64,000 bases of DNA, taken from positions 2,535,001 through 2,599,000 of the forward strand of contig NZ_CP015449.1 in assembly GCF_003096075.1 (NCBI RefSeq), read 5' to 3'. Shown here in pieces: positions 1-9,888 of this stretch (within the stretch, counting starts at the first letter, position 1; every line of letters starts with the position of its first letter). Below the pieces are notes generated by a model. It did no database searches. It was not told the DNA's origin and worked only from the letters and a program-made list of their open reading frames with translations. Source of the stretch: Dietzia lutea. GTDB lineage: Bacteria > Actinomycetota > Actinomycetes > Mycobacteriales > Mycobacteriaceae. Position numbers and translations under genes: made by a program.

Positions 1-498
1 TCCGACCACGATCAGGAACTTCTTCCGGTCGGACAGGGTGCCGAGGAAGTCACGGACACCGGAGGTCGACGGCTTCTGACCCTCGACGAACTCGGTGACC
101 ACGTGGATGCGCTCGCTGGCGGCCCGGTCGGACAGGGCGCCGCGGAGAGCGGCGGCCTTCATCTTCTTGGGTGTGCGCTGCGAGTAGTCGCGCGGCTTGG
201 GGCCGTGGACCGTACCGCCGCCGGTGTAGGCGGGGGCGCGGGTCGAGCCCTGGCGGGCGCGGCCGGTGCCCTTCTGGCGGAACGGCTTACGACCGCCGCC
301 GCTGACCTCGCCGCGGGTCTTGGTCGAGTGCGTGCCCTGGCGCGCCGCGGCGAGCTGGGCCACCACGACCTGGTGCATCAGGGGCAGGTTGGGCTCAGCT
401 CCGAAGATCTCGGCGGGGAGCTCGACCGAGCCGTCGGTCGAGCCGGCCGGGGTACGGACATCCAGCTTGAGGTTCACGGTGTTCTCCGTCGTGGTCAT
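1..498 (-). CDS. rplD: 50S ribosomal protein L4 (partial, C-terminus outside window)
   Basis: Structural protein of the large ribosomal subunit whose extended loop lines the peptide exit tunnel. About 166 N-terminal residues are visible, beginning [14 protein letters not shown]. The loop signature [15 protein letters not shown] is present, so the family call is secure. The ATG overlaps the rplC stop by 4 nt (ATGA, 495-498), as expected for translational coupling inside the S10 operon. The 3' part of the gene lies beyond position 1, so length and C-terminus cannot be judged. Confidence 0.97.
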   Translation of the reverse strand, partial: MTTTENTVNLKLDVRTPAGSTDGSVELPAEIFGAEPNLPLMHQVVVAQLAAARQGTHSTKTRGEVSGGGRKPFRQKGTGRARQGSTRAPAYTGGGTVHGPKPRDYSQRTPKKMKAAALRGALSDRAASERIHVVTEFVEGQKPSTSGVRDFLGTLSDRKKFLIVVG

Positions 499-1160
499 GC
501 GCGCGCACCGCCCTTCACAGCGGAACGGACCATCACGAGGCCGCCGTTGCGACCCGGGATGGCTCCCTTGATGAGGAGGACGCCGGCCTCGGCGTCCACC
601 TTGTGGACCTTGAGGTTCATGGTGGTCACGCGCTCGTTGCCCATGCGGCCGGCCATGGCCTTGCCCTTGAAGACACGGCCGGGCGTCGAGGCGCCGCCGA
701 TGGAACCCGGCTTACGGTGCACGGCCTGGGTACCGTGCGAGGCACCCTGACCGGCGAAGCCGTGGCGCTTCATGGTGCCGGCGAAACCCTTGCCCTTCGA
801 CGTGCCGGTGACGTCGACGAAAGCGCCGTCCTCGAACACGTCGGCGCCGATCTCCTGGCCGATCTCGAAACCGGCGGCCTGCTCGGCGTTGTCGAGGCGG
901 ATCTCGGCGATGTGGCGGCGCGGGGTGACCCCGGCCTTCTCGAACTGACCCGCGACCGGCTTGGTGACCTTGCGGGGGTCGACCGCGCCGAACGCGATCT
1001 GGACGGCGTTGTAGCCGTCGTTCTCTTCGGTACGAATCCCGGTCACGACGCACGGCCCGGCCTTCACGACGGTCACCGGGACCACCCGGTTGTTCTCGTC
1101 GAAGACCTGGGTCATGCCGAGCTTGGCGCCCAGGATGCCCTTGATCTCGGTGTTACTCAT
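495..1160 (-). CDS. rplC: 50S ribosomal protein L3
   Basis: Large-subunit protein that binds 23S rRNA early in assembly and reaches toward the peptidyl-transferase centre. The 221 residues match the usual bacterial length. Typical segments are visible: [15 protein letters not shown] near the N-terminus, [17 protein letters not shown] in the middle, and GHRxPGS-like [10 protein letters not shown] followed by GKAMAGRMG. It is second in the rpsJ-rplC-rplD series: 52 nt follow rpsJ, and its TGA overlaps the rplD start. No anomaly is seen. Confidence 0.98.
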   Translation of the reverse strand: MSNTEIKGILGAKLGMTQVFDENNRVVPVTVVKAGPCVVTGIRTEENDGYNAVQIAFGAVDPRKVTKPVAGQFEKAGVTPRRHIAEIRLDNAEQAAGFEIGQEIGADVFEDGAFVDVTGTSKGKGFAGTMKRHGFAGQGASHGTQAVHRKPGSIGGASTPGRVFKGKAMAGRMGNERVTTMNLKVHKVDAEAGVLLIKGAIPGRNGGLVMVRSAVKGGARA

Positions 1161-1192
1161 CTGTTCACTGTCTCCGCTGCACGTTGCTTACT

Positions 1193-1207
1193 GACCGCTA
1201 CGCGGTC
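1193..1207 (-). other. Small hairpin between rpsJ and rplC
   Basis: GACCGC-TAC-GCGGTC forms a perfect 6-bp stem 5 nt after the rpsJ stop codon. No T-tract follows, so it is more likely a processing or pausing hairpin within the operon than a terminator. That role is inferred. Confidence 0.4.
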
Positions 1208-1212
1208 GGAGG

Positions 1213-1518
1213 TCACTGGATGTTGACGTCGACGCTGGCAGGCAGGTCGATGCGCATGAGCGCGTCCACGGTCTTCGGCGTGGGGTCGAGGATGTCGATC
1301 AACCGCTTGTGGGTACGCATCTCGAAGTGCTCACGCGAATCCTTGTACTTGTGCGGCGAGCGGATGACGCAGTAGACGTTCTTCTCGGTGGGCAGCGGCA
1401 CCGGGCCGACGACACGAGCACCCGTACGGGTCACCGTCTCGACGATCTTGCGCGCCGAGGCGTCGATGGCCTCGTGGTCATAGGCCTTGAGCCGGATGCG
1501 GATCTTTTGTCCCGCCAC
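1213..1518 (-). CDS. rpsJ: 30S ribosomal protein S10
   Basis: Small-subunit protein S10 (also NusE, partner of NusB in antitermination). From the GTG at 1518 the protein is 101 residues, the normal family length, beginning [16 protein letters not shown] and containing GPVPLPTEK and [14 protein letters not shown]. The frame is open further upstream to about 1686, but that extension has no S10 homology. A Shine-Dalgarno-like stretch GGGAGGAGAAGAGGA lies just before the GTG and supports this start. First gene of the S10 operon; a region of more than 500 nt without a convincing gene lies upstream. Confidence 0.97.
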   Translation of the reverse strand: MAGQKIRIRLKAYDHEAIDASARKIVETVTRTGARVVGPVPLPTEKNVYCVIRSPHKYKDSREHFEMRTHKRLIDILDPTPKTVDALMRIDLPASVDVNIQ

Positions 1519-2082
1519 TTCGTCCTCTTCTCCTCCCGCCCGTGAAGGCGGCTGTCGTGAGCGCCCTCGCCGCGCGGGGACACTGCTGTGTTCGCTTGTC
1601 ATACGTGACACCGTCAGACCGTCGATAGCCCGGTCTCGTGCATCGGTGCCCGTCGTGGAGGGCTCCCCCGTGCACACACGTGACACGACTACGAGGCCTC
1701 CAGAGGACGGGAGTGCCGCACACTCGCGAGACGCGAGGATGACGGCGGACCGATCCGCTGCCGCTGTTGACGTGTCACGACGCGTCCACGCGGTCGGGCG
1801 TGTCGCCCTCCCGCTTTTCCGGCGGATGATCGCTCACCCGCCCTTGTCGTGCTCGCCCGACCAACCCGACACCGCGAACCGATCCGTGAGGACCCATACG
1901 CGGACGCCGACTTATCCGGGCAACTTGACCAGTATGCAGTACGTCGCCGCCGGGGGCAAAATCGGCGGCCCCGGCACCCGACGCCCGCGCCGTCTCAGAC
2001 CGGACGGCGCCCCGGCGGACATCCCGACTTGGGTACCGTCGGGGAGATCAACGACCGCGTCCGCCCCCTAGGAGAGCTGCCC
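1519..2082. other. Intergenic region upstream of rpsJ and of the J-like gene
   Basis: No convincing gene is visible in these 564 nt; the open frames here look random. The 8-mer CGTGACAC occurs three times (1604-1611 and 1679-1686 on plus, 1772-1779 on minus). A possible minus-strand promoter reads TTGCCC, 17 nt, CATACT (plus positions 1954-1959 and 1931-1936). It would give rpsJ a leader of roughly 400 nt. The stretch probably holds the S10-operon promoter and leader plus the promoter of the small plus-strand gene. Confidence 0.5.
1931..1959 (-). promoter_or_regulatory. Candidate promoter for the S10 operon
   Basis: On the minus strand TTGCCC (-35) and CATACT (-10) are separated by 17 nt, each matching the sigma-70 consensus at 4 of 6 positions. 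It points toward rpsJ, about 400 nt away. Weak evidence only. Confidence 0.25.
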
Positions 2083-2355
2083 GTGAACAGTCGACGTGAA
2101 CCCCGCGACCCGGTCGCCTATCGAAGGGACAGGCGGCAGGCGGTCCTCCGCCATCATCCCGACAAGGGCGGCGACCCCGACGCGCTCCTGCGAGCTCTCG
2201 AGGAGGTCGACAGGCGGCACGGCGTCGCCGGCAGCGGTCGCGGCGATCACGGCGCCAGTGCCGAACAGGTCGCCGCGGTCGCGGTCACGGCGTTCGCGGG
2301 GGTCGCCGCGGTCGGCCTCTCCGTCGCCATGAGCATCCTGGGACGCCGACGGTGA
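2083..2355 (+). CDS. J-domain-like small membrane protein (90 aa), function unknown
   Basis: The GTG at 2083 is preceded by AGGAGA with about 7 nt spacing, a strong ribosome-binding site that selects this start. Residues 1-23 are very basic. HHPDKGGD at 24-31 is the HPD loop typical of DnaJ J-domains, followed by an acidic-hydrophobic helix (DALLRALEEVD). Residues 62-86 form one hydrophobic helix (QVAAVAVTAFAGVAAVGLSV) ending in GRRR, which suggests a C-terminal membrane anchor. It is shorter than a full J-domain protein, lacking most of helix I and the G/F region. The role is not known; a membrane-tethered DnaK stimulator is one possibility. It is oriented against the ribosomal operons. Confidence 0.7.
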   Translation: MNSRREPRDPVAYRRDRRQAVLRHHPDKGGDPDALLRALEEVDRRHGVAGSGRGDHGASAEQVAAVAVTAFAGVAAVGLSVAMSILGRRR

Positions 2356-2385
2356 CCGCCGCGGCTCCACCGCCTGCCGCGAATG

Positions 2386-2425
2386 CGTGAAGGGCGCCCC
2401 ACCTCGCGGTGGGACGCCCTTCACG
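2386..2425. terminator. Bidirectional terminator hairpin between the J-like gene and tuf
   Basis: An 18-bp inverted repeat (2386-2403 with 2408-2425) has one mismatched pair and the 4-nt loop TCGC. It lies between convergent genes ending at 2355 (plus) and 2466 (minus). No U-tract follows, as is common in high-GC actinobacteria. Confidence 0.85.
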
Positions 2426-2465
2426 TGTGGTGCGAGTTGCTCACCCGCGCCGGGGGATCATTCGA

Positions 2466-3656
2466 TCACTTGATGATCTTGGTGACCTGGCCGGCGCCGA
2501 CGGTGCGGCCACCCTCACGGATGGCGAACCGCAGGCCCTCGTCCATGGCGACCGGCTGGATGAGCTCGACGCTCATCTCGGTGTTGTCGCCCGGCATGAC
2601 CATCTCGGTGCCCTCGGGGAGGGTCACGACGCCGGTCACGTCCGTGGTACGGAAGTAGAACTGCGGACGGTAGTTGTTGAAGAACGGCGTGTGGCGGCCG
2701 CCCTCGTCCTTGGACAGGATGTACGCCTGGCCCTCGAAGTTGGTGTGCGGGGTGTAGGCGCCCGGCTTGATGACGACCTGACCACGCTCCACCTCCTCGC
2801 GCTTGAGACCGCGCACGAGCAGACCGACGTTGTCACCGGCCTCGCCGTAATCGAGGAGCTTACGGAACATCTCGATGCCCGTGATGGTGGTCTTGGTGGC
2901 CTTGTCCTTGATGCCGATGAGCTCGACATCCTCGTTCACGTTGATCTGGCCACGCTCGATACGACCGGTGACGACGGTGCCACGACCGGTGATCGTGAAG
3001 ACGTCCTCGACGGGCATGAGGAACGGCTTGTCGGTCTCACGCTCGGGGTCGGGGATGGAGTCGTCGCACGCCTGCATGAGGTCGACGATGGCCTGAACCC
3101 ACTTCTCGTCACCCTCCAGCGCCTTGAGCGCCGAGATCTGGACGACGGGGGCGTCCTCGTCGAACTCCTGCGAGGCGAGGAGCTCCCGCACCTCCATCTC
3201 AACGAGCTCGAGGATCTCCTCGTCGTCGACCATGTCGCACTTGTTCAGGGCGACGAGGATGTACGGCACGCCGACCTGACGCGCAAGCAGGACGTGCTCA
3301 CGGGTCTGGGGCATCGGGCCGTCGGTGGCCGCCACAACCAGGATGGCGCCGTCCATCTGGGCCGCACCGGTGATCATGTTCTTGATGTAGTCGGCGTGAC
3401 CGGGGGCGTCGACGTGCGCGTAGTGACGCTTCTCAGTCTGGTACTCGACGTGGGAGATGTTGATCGTGATACCACGAGCCTTCTCCTCCGGCGCCTTGTC
3501 GATCTCGTCGAACGCGAAGGCGTCGTTGAGATCGGGGTAGGTGTCCGCCAGAACCTTGGTGATGGCCGCGGTGGTGGTGGTCTTACCGTGGTCGACGTGA
3601 CCGATGGTGCCGATGTTAACGTGCGGCTTCGTCCGCTCGAACTTCGCCTTCGCCAC
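2466..3656 (-). CDS. tuf: Elongation factor Tu
   Basis: GTPase that delivers aminoacyl-tRNA to the ribosomal A site. The 396 residues are the standard length. All G motifs are visible: GHVDHGKTT near residue 19, [16 protein letters not shown] and SALKALEG. The C-terminal region ends in [10 protein letters not shown]. The ATG has the strong ribosome-binding site AGGAGG in the 176-nt gap after fusA. A separate candidate promoter in that gap would allow tuf to be expressed above the rest of the str operon. Confidence 0.99.
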   Translation of the reverse strand: MAKAKFERTKPHVNIGTIGHVDHGKTTTTAAITKVLADTYPDLNDAFAFDEIDKAPEEKARGITINISHVEYQTEKRHYAHVDAPGHADYIKNMITGAAQMDGAILVVAATDGPMPQTREHVLLARQVGVPYILVALNKCDMVDDEEILELVEMEVRELLASQEFDEDAPVVQISALKALEGDEKWVQAIVDLMQACDDSIPDPERETDKPFLMPVEDVFTITGRGTVVTGRIERGQINVNEDVELIGIKDKATKTTITGIEMFRKLLDYGEAGDNVGLLVRGLKREEVERGQVVIKPGAYTPHTNFEGQAYILSKDEGGRHTPFFNNYRPQFYFRTTDVTGVVTLPEGTEMVMPGDNTEMSVELIQPVAMDEGLRFAIREGGRTVGAGQVTKIIK

Positions 3657-3721
3657 TTGTTGTCCTCCTGGACTTGTCTGTCCCCACCCGTCGAGGTGGG
3701 CACTGCATTGTGTGGGGTCTG

Positions 3722-3750
3722 ATCTTACTCATCGTGCCGTGAGGCACGAA
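3722..3750 (-). promoter_or_regulatory. Candidate tuf promoter
   Basis: On the minus strand TAAGAT (plus 3722-3727) is a 5-of-6 match to the -10 consensus, preceded by 17 nt and TTCGTG, a poor -35. The hairpin TCGTGCC-GTGA-GGCACGA (3732-3749) overlaps the spacer. Its position, about 65 nt before the tuf start, is plausible. Confidence 0.35.
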
Positions 3751-3795
3751 CCGGCGGCCACCCGGAGGTTCGACCGTGCGCCGCCGGCATCGGCC

Positions 3796-3821
3796 CCGGC
3801 GCGCTTTCACAGACGCGCCGG
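3796..3821 (-). terminator. Hairpin after fusA (attenuator or partial terminator)
   Basis: CCGGCGCG and CGCGCCGG form a perfect 8-bp stem around a 10-nt loop, 12 nt past the fusA stop. No T-tract is present. It could partly end str-operon transcription before the separate tuf promoter. Confidence 0.45.
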
Positions 3822-3832
3822 AGCCGTACCGG

Positions 3833-5944
<2,112 letters not shown>

Positions 5945-6088
5945 GGATTCTCCCGATTGTGAGTCGTCGGTGGCCCGTGCGGTCGGTGTCGACCGTCCGA
6001 ACCGGGTCGGTGTTACTGCCGGTACCCGCACTCGGTACGGCCGGTACGGGCCTTGTTCAATACTGCCACCCGCCGGGTGACCACGGGA

Positions 6089-6129
6089 CCCTGGCCGGGG
6101 GGTCGTCGCCGACGCCCGCCCCGGCAGGG
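6089..6129 (-). other. Hairpin in the rpsG-fusA spacer
   Basis: CCCTGGCCGGGG (6089-6100) and CCCCGGCAGGG (6119-6129) pair with one bulged base, and the loop can itself fold (GTCG/CGAC). It lies about 10 nt after rpsG in a 195-nt gap before fusA. It may act as an attenuator or processing site; no T-tract is present. Confidence 0.4.
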
Positions 6130-6139
6130 CCCCACCGGA

Positions 6140-6610
6140 TCACCAGCGGTAGTGCGCGAACGCCCGGTTGGCCTCGGCCATCTTGTGCGTGTCCTCACGA
6201 CGCTTGACCGCGGCACCGAGGCCGTTGGAGGCGTCCAGGATCTCGTTGGCGAGGCGCTCGACCATCGTGTTCTCGCGACGCTGCCGGGAGAAGGTCACCA
6301 GCCAGCGCATCGCCAGGGTCGTCGAACGACCGGGGCGGACCTCGACGGGCACCTGGTAGGTGGCGCCGCCGACACGACGGGAGCGGACCTCGAGCGCCGG
6401 GCGGACGTTGTCCAGGGCCTTCTTGAGGGTGATGACCGGGTCGGTTCCGGTCTTCTCGCGGCAGATCTCCAGCGCCGAGTACACGATGCGCTCGGCGGTG
6501 GTCTTCTTACCGTCGAGGAGGATCTTGTTGACGAGCTGGGTGACCAGCGGCGACCCGTAGACCGGGTCGTTGATGAGCTGGCGCTTCGGGGCGGGACCCT
6601 TACGAGGCAT
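6140..6610 (-). CDS. rpsG: 30S ribosomal protein S7
   Basis: Primary-binding protein that nucleates the head of the 30S subunit. At 156 residues, [20 protein letters not shown] is the canonical N-terminus; [31 protein letters not shown] and a C-terminal [11 protein letters not shown]-like end are present. Its ATG overlaps the rpsL stop by 1 nt (TAATG), implying coupled translation. It is followed by 195 nt before fusA. Confidence 0.99.
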   Translation of the reverse strand: MPRKGPAPKRQLINDPVYGSPLVTQLVNKILLDGKKTTAERIVYSALEICREKTGTDPVITLKKALDNVRPALEVRSRRVGGATYQVPVEVRPGRSTTLAMRWLVTFSRQRRENTMVERLANEILDASNGLGAAVKRREDTHKMAEANRAFAHYRW

Positions 6611-6981
6611 TACTTCTCCTTCTTGGCGCCGTAGCGGGAGCGGGCCTGCTTGCGGTCCTTCACACCCTGGGTGTCGAGCGAGCCGCGGATGATCTTGTAA
6701 CGGACACCCGGGAGGTCCTTCACACGACCGCCACGCACGAGCACCATCGAGTGCTCCTGCAGGTTGTGGCCCTCGCCGGGGATGTAGGCGGAAACCTCGA
6801 CGCCGCTGGTCAGGCGCACACGGGCGACCTTACGGAGCGCGGAGTTCGGCTTTTTGGGGGTCGTGGTGTACACGCGGGTGCAGACGCCGCGACGCTGAGG
6901 CGAACCCTTGAGGGCAGCCGTCGACGTCGCCGACTTCTTGTCCTGGCGGCCCTTGCGGACCAGCTGGTTGATGGTTGGCAT
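6610..6981 (-). CDS. rpsL: 30S ribosomal protein S12
   Basis: Decoding-centre protein of the small subunit. At 123 residues, [16 protein letters not shown] is the normal N-terminus. The two loops where streptomycin-resistance substitutions are known, [12 protein letters not shown] and [11 protein letters not shown], carry the wild-type lysines. First gene of the str operon; the 199 nt upstream should hold its promoter (a TTGACC-like element reads on the minus strand at plus 7150-7155, with no clear -10). Confidence 0.99.
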   Translation of the reverse strand: MPTINQLVRKGRQDKKSATSTAALKGSPQRRGVCTRVYTTTPKKPNSALRKVARVRLTSGVEVSAYIPGEGHNLQEHSMVLVRGGRVKDLPGVRYKIIRGSLDTQGVKDRKQARSRYGAKKEK

Positions 6982-7180
6982 GAACCGACTTTCTCTAGCT
7001 GGCGGCTTCGTCAGGGGAAACCACCGGTCTCTGGGACATTGCTCGTATTCGGACTCTCGCGCGCCCGTCGCCGCGCACGAACGACCTCGTCGGCCGCTCT
7101 CGCTGGCCTACAGGGCACGATCCTCCAGCTCGCGTACTGCGAGCACGATGGTCAAGCCTAACCGTCCACAGGAGTGGCGG

Positions 7181-7831
7181 TCAAAATGAGGCGTTCGCGA
7201 CATCCCCGGTCGACCACTCGGGCGTCTCGACGAGGACGCCGTCGAGGGTCTGCGCCCAGAACCGCACGATCTTATCCCGACGCTCGGAGTCGTCGGACAG
7301 GACGTCGGCGAGGCCGAGTCCGCGGGCGAGGTCGAGGGTGGTCTGGAGTCCGCGGCGCACGCGGACGTCGCCGGCATCGCGACCGAGGGCGGCGGCGGCG
7401 ATCGCGAGGACCTCGCGCGACATGTGGTTCTCGAGGGGCAGGACCCTGTCGCGGAGCGCCGGGTCGCTCGCTGCGGCGGTCCAGACGTGCAGGGCGGCCT
7501 TGAACAGGTCCGATGTGTAGTGCTGGACGATGAAACCCACCACGGCGACCGTGCGCTCGGGGCCGGGCTCGGGCAGATCGAGCCCGCCACGGCGGACGTC
7601 GGAGATGCGCTGTTCGATCATGTGTCCGAGCGCGGCGGTGATGAGATCCTCGCGCGTCGGGAAGTGGTGTTGGGCGGCGCCCCGGGAGACGCCGGCGGCG
7701 GCGGCCACCGCGCCCACGGTGGTCGCCGCCCACCCCTGGGTGGCGAGGAGGTCGATGGAGGCACCGAGCAGGCGCTCCCGCGTGATGCGGCTGCGGTCCT
7801 GCTTGGGCACGCGCTGCTCTGGTGCCGTCAT
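7181..7831 (-). CDS. TetR-family transcriptional regulator
   Basis: A 216-residue DNA-binding repressor-type protein. The N-terminal helix-turn-helix is visible around residues 36-63 (TTVGAVAAAAGVSRGAAQHHF), preceded by RERLLGASIDLLATQGW. The C-terminal two thirds is a typical ligand-binding helical domain with no recognisable specificity. The ATG at 7831 has AGGAGG 6 nt upstream; the open frame further upstream overlaps the dehydrogenase and is spurious. It starts 11 nt after the alcohol dehydrogenase gene in the same direction, so the two form an operon. It probably binds the palindrome in front of that operon. Confidence 0.9.
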   Translation of the reverse strand: MTAPEQRVPKQDRSRITRERLLGASIDLLATQGWAATTVGAVAAAAGVSRGAAQHHFPTREDLITAALGHMIEQRISDVRRGGLDLPEPGPERTVAVVGFIVQHYTSDLFKAALHVWTAAASDPALRDRVLPLENHMSREVLAIAAAALGRDAGDVRVRRGLQTTLDLARGLGLADVLSDDSERRDKIVRFWAQTLDGVLVETPEWSTGDVANASF

Positions 7832-7842
7832 CGGTCCTCCTG

Positions 7843-8976
7843 TTACCAGTCCTGCTCGTCGTAGATGATCACACCGCGGAGGTTCTTGCCGTCGCGCATG
7901 TCCTGGTAGCCCTGGTTGATCTCCTCGAGCCGGTAGGTCTTGGTGATGAGTTCGTCGAGCTTGAGGTTGCCCGCCCGGTACTGGTGCAGCAGGTGCGGAA
8001 TCTGCTTGCGCGGACCGGTGCCGCCGAAGATAGCCCCCTGCAGGGTCTTCTGCTGCATCGCCAGGTCGAGGATCGAGATCTGGGCGTCGACCGCGTTCAT
8101 GTCGCCGAGCCCCACCACCACGCACCGTCGACCCTTACCCGTGAGCAGTAACCCCGGAAGCAGGTCCTTGCCCTCGACCACGCCCATCGTGAGGATGACG
8201 AGGTCGGCCATGCGGCCCCAGCTGATCTCCCCCACCAACCCCATCGCCTCGTCCATCGAGGCACAGGTGTGGGTCGCGCCGAACTCCATGGCCTTCTCCC
8301 GCTTGAACTCGACGGGGTCGACCGCGACGATCGCGCGGGCGCCCGCGGCCGCCGCGCCCTGCACGGAGTTGATGCCGATGCCGCCCACGCCGACGACCAC
8401 GACGATGTCGCCCTCCTTGGCGCCGCCGATCTCCGTGGCGGATCCCCAGCCCGTGCACACGCCACACCCGAGCAGGGCCGCCTTGTCGAGGGGGATGTCC
8501 TTCTCGATCTTGATGACCGACGACTGGTGCACCGTGACGTGGGGCGCGAAGGTGCCGAGGACGCACATGGTGGCGACGTCGGTCCCGTCCGCGGTGTGGA
8601 CCCGGTACCCGCCGTCGCTGATCGCCCGCCCGCTGAGCAGGCCGGCGCCGTTGTCGCAGAGGTTCTGCAGCCCCTCGGAGCAGGGCGGGCAGGTCCCACA
8701 GGCGGGGATGAAGGCCAGGACGACGTGATCGCCCTCCTCGAGCCCGATCACCCCCTCCCCCACCTTCGTGATCACGCCGGCCCCCTCGTGGCCGCCCATG
8801 ATCGGGTAGGACTCGAACTGCAGGTCGCCGGTGAGCAGGTGCTCGTCGGAGTGGCAGAGGCCTGACGCTGCCAGCTTGATCTGGACCTCCCCGGCTTTGG
8901 GATCGTCGATGTCGACGTCGACGATCTCCCAGCCGTCCTGCTTCGGCTCCCGGATGATGGCGGCCTTGGTGCGCAT
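7843..8976 (-). CDS. Zinc-dependent alcohol dehydrogenase, NDMA-dependent type
   Basis: Medium-chain dehydrogenase of 377 residues from the ATG at 8976, which has GAGGAGA upstream. Catalytic-zinc ligands appear in GLCHSDEH and GGHEGAG; the structural-zinc cysteines are in CGTCPPCSEGLQNLC. The Rossmann glycine motif is VGVGGIGINS. The overall pattern (AFIPACGTC, GAGLLSG, FGATHT, GYQDMRDGKNLRGVI) resembles the actinobacterial NDMA-dependent class, known for tightly bound NAD(H), such as mycobacterial AdhB. The physiological alcohol is unknown. An upstream 27-codon open extension is not supported. Co-transcribed with the TetR gene. Confidence 0.88.
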   Translation of the reverse strand: MRTKAAIIREPKQDGWEIVDVDIDDPKAGEVQIKLAASGLCHSDEHLLTGDLQFESYPIMGGHEGAGVITKVGEGVIGLEEGDHVVLAFIPACGTCPPCSEGLQNLCDNGAGLLSGRAISDGGYRVHTADGTDVATMCVLGTFAPHVTVHQSSVIKIEKDIPLDKAALLGCGVCTGWGSATEIGGAKEGDIVVVVGVGGIGINSVQGAAAAGARAIVAVDPVEFKREKAMEFGATHTCASMDEAMGLVGEISWGRMADLVILTMGVVEGKDLLPGLLLTGKGRRCVVVGLGDMNAVDAQISILDLAMQQKTLQGAIFGGTGPRKQIPHLLHQYRAGNLKLDELITKTYRLEEINQGYQDMRDGKNLRGVIIYDEQDW

Positions 8977-8992
8977 TCGCGTCTCCTCGGAT

Positions 8993-9023
8993 GAGAAAGG
9001 GTGATGAGCGAGAAAGGGTGATG
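8993..9023. repeat. Two 14-bp direct repeats in the dehydrogenase leader
   Basis: GAGAAAGGGTGATG occurs at 8993-9006 and again at 9010-9023, a 17-bp period, between the dehydrogenase start and the palindrome. Possible second regulatory site or local duplication. Confidence 0.7.
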
Positions 9024-9024
9024 T

Positions 9025-9048
9025 GACACCGGTCACGTGACCAGTGTC
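9025..9048. promoter_or_regulatory. Candidate TetR operator (24-bp palindrome)
   Basis: A perfect 12-bp core GGTCACGTGACC (9031-9042) is extended by GACAC on the left and GTGTC on the right, with one mismatched pair; 11 of 12 base pairs are symmetrical. It lies 49 nt before the dehydrogenase start, at the head of the dehydrogenase-tetR operon, as expected for an autoregulated TetR site. Confidence 0.65.
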
Positions 9049-9058
9049 GCAGTTCAAC

Positions 9059-9877
9059 CTACTCTGACTCTGCTGCCCAGGAGGGCTGTCTGCGTTCCAG
9101 GAACGCCGTCATCCCCTCGGCGACCTCGGGGGTGCCGAACAGGCGGGCCGTGACGCCCGCCAGGTCCTCGCCCCGGGCATCCAACTCGGCGAGCAGTGGT
9201 GCGCTGAGCAGGGCCTTGTTCTCCCGGAGGCCCTGCGGGGAGCAGGGCCTGAACGCCGCGACGAGCTCGTCGACGGCGGCGTCGAGGTCCTCCACGGCCT
9301 CGGAGAGCAACCCGATCGCACGTGCGTGGTCGGCATCGAACTTCTCGCCCGTCAGCAGTGCCCGCGTGAGGTCACGCGAGTTCACGCGCGCGGCCAGCGG
9401 TACCGAGATCATGGCCGCGGCGAGGCCGAGGCGGACCTCGGTCAGTGCGAACGTCGAGGCCGGGGCGGCCAACGCGAAGTCGCATGCCGCCACCAGTCCC
9501 ATCCCGCCTGCACGGACGTGACCGTCGACGGCCGCGATCACGGGCTTGGGATGGGACGCGATCGCCCGCAGCAGTCCCAGGAAGATCCGGGTCCGCTCGG
9601 CCGCCCGGTCCTCGGGGCTCCCCTGACCCGATGACGCCTCGGACAGGTCCGCCCCGGCGCAGAACGTGCCGCCCGCGTGCCCGAGCACCACCACCCGCGC
9701 GGCGTCCTCGCCGGCCGCGCGATCCAGCGCGGCGTGGAGTTGCTCGACGAGTGCCGTGGAGATGGCGTTCCGGTTGTGTTGCGAGTCGAGGGTGAGGCGG
9801 GCGGCACCGCCGGAGACCTCGTAGCGCACCAGGGTCCGACCGGCCCCGGCCTGATCACTCACGGCTCGTTCACTCAT
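9059..9877 (-). CDS. echA7: Enoyl-CoA hydratase/isomerase family protein (LiuC/AtuE/EchA7-like)
   Basis: Crotonase-fold protein of 272 residues from the ATG at 9877. The oxyanion-hole and active-site region is visible (GGTFCAGADLSE, AAVDGHVRAGGMGLVAACD, FALTEVRLGL). The usual first catalytic Glu in the GGGCELA-like segment is replaced (GGMGLVAACD), while the second (LTEVRLG) is kept. I recall the same pattern in methylglutaconyl-CoA/isohexenylglutaconyl-CoA hydratases (LiuC, AtuE), which fits the carboxylase genes upstream. Last gene of the operon, 11 nt after the fadE12-like gene. The symbol follows the M. tuberculosis gene order echA7-fadE12-accA2-accD2-fadE13 and is an inference. Confidence 0.85.
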   Translation of the reverse strand: MSERAVSDQAGAGRTLVRYEVSGGAARLTLDSQHNRNAISTALVEQLHAALDRAAGEDAARVVVLGHAGGTFCAGADLSEASSGQGSPEDRAAERTRIFLGLLRAIASHPKPVIAAVDGHVRAGGMGLVAACDFALAAPASTFALTEVRLGLAAAMISVPLAARVNSRDLTRALLTGEKFDADHARAIGLLSEAVEDLDAAVDELVAAFRPCSPQGLRENKALLSAPLLAELDARGEDLAGVTARLFGTPEVAEGMTAFLERRQPSWAAESE

Positions 9878-9888
9878 GTCGCGGCCTC

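Noticed and set aside
1487-2071. Plus-strand 194-codon open frame upstream of the J-like gene.
   Set aside because: Overlaps the rpsJ 5' end and the presumed promoter region, Arg/Pro/Thr-biased composition, no ribosome-binding site and no recognisable motif.
6610-6981. Streptomycin-resistance substitution in S12.
   Set aside because: Both resistance loops carry the wild-type lysines.
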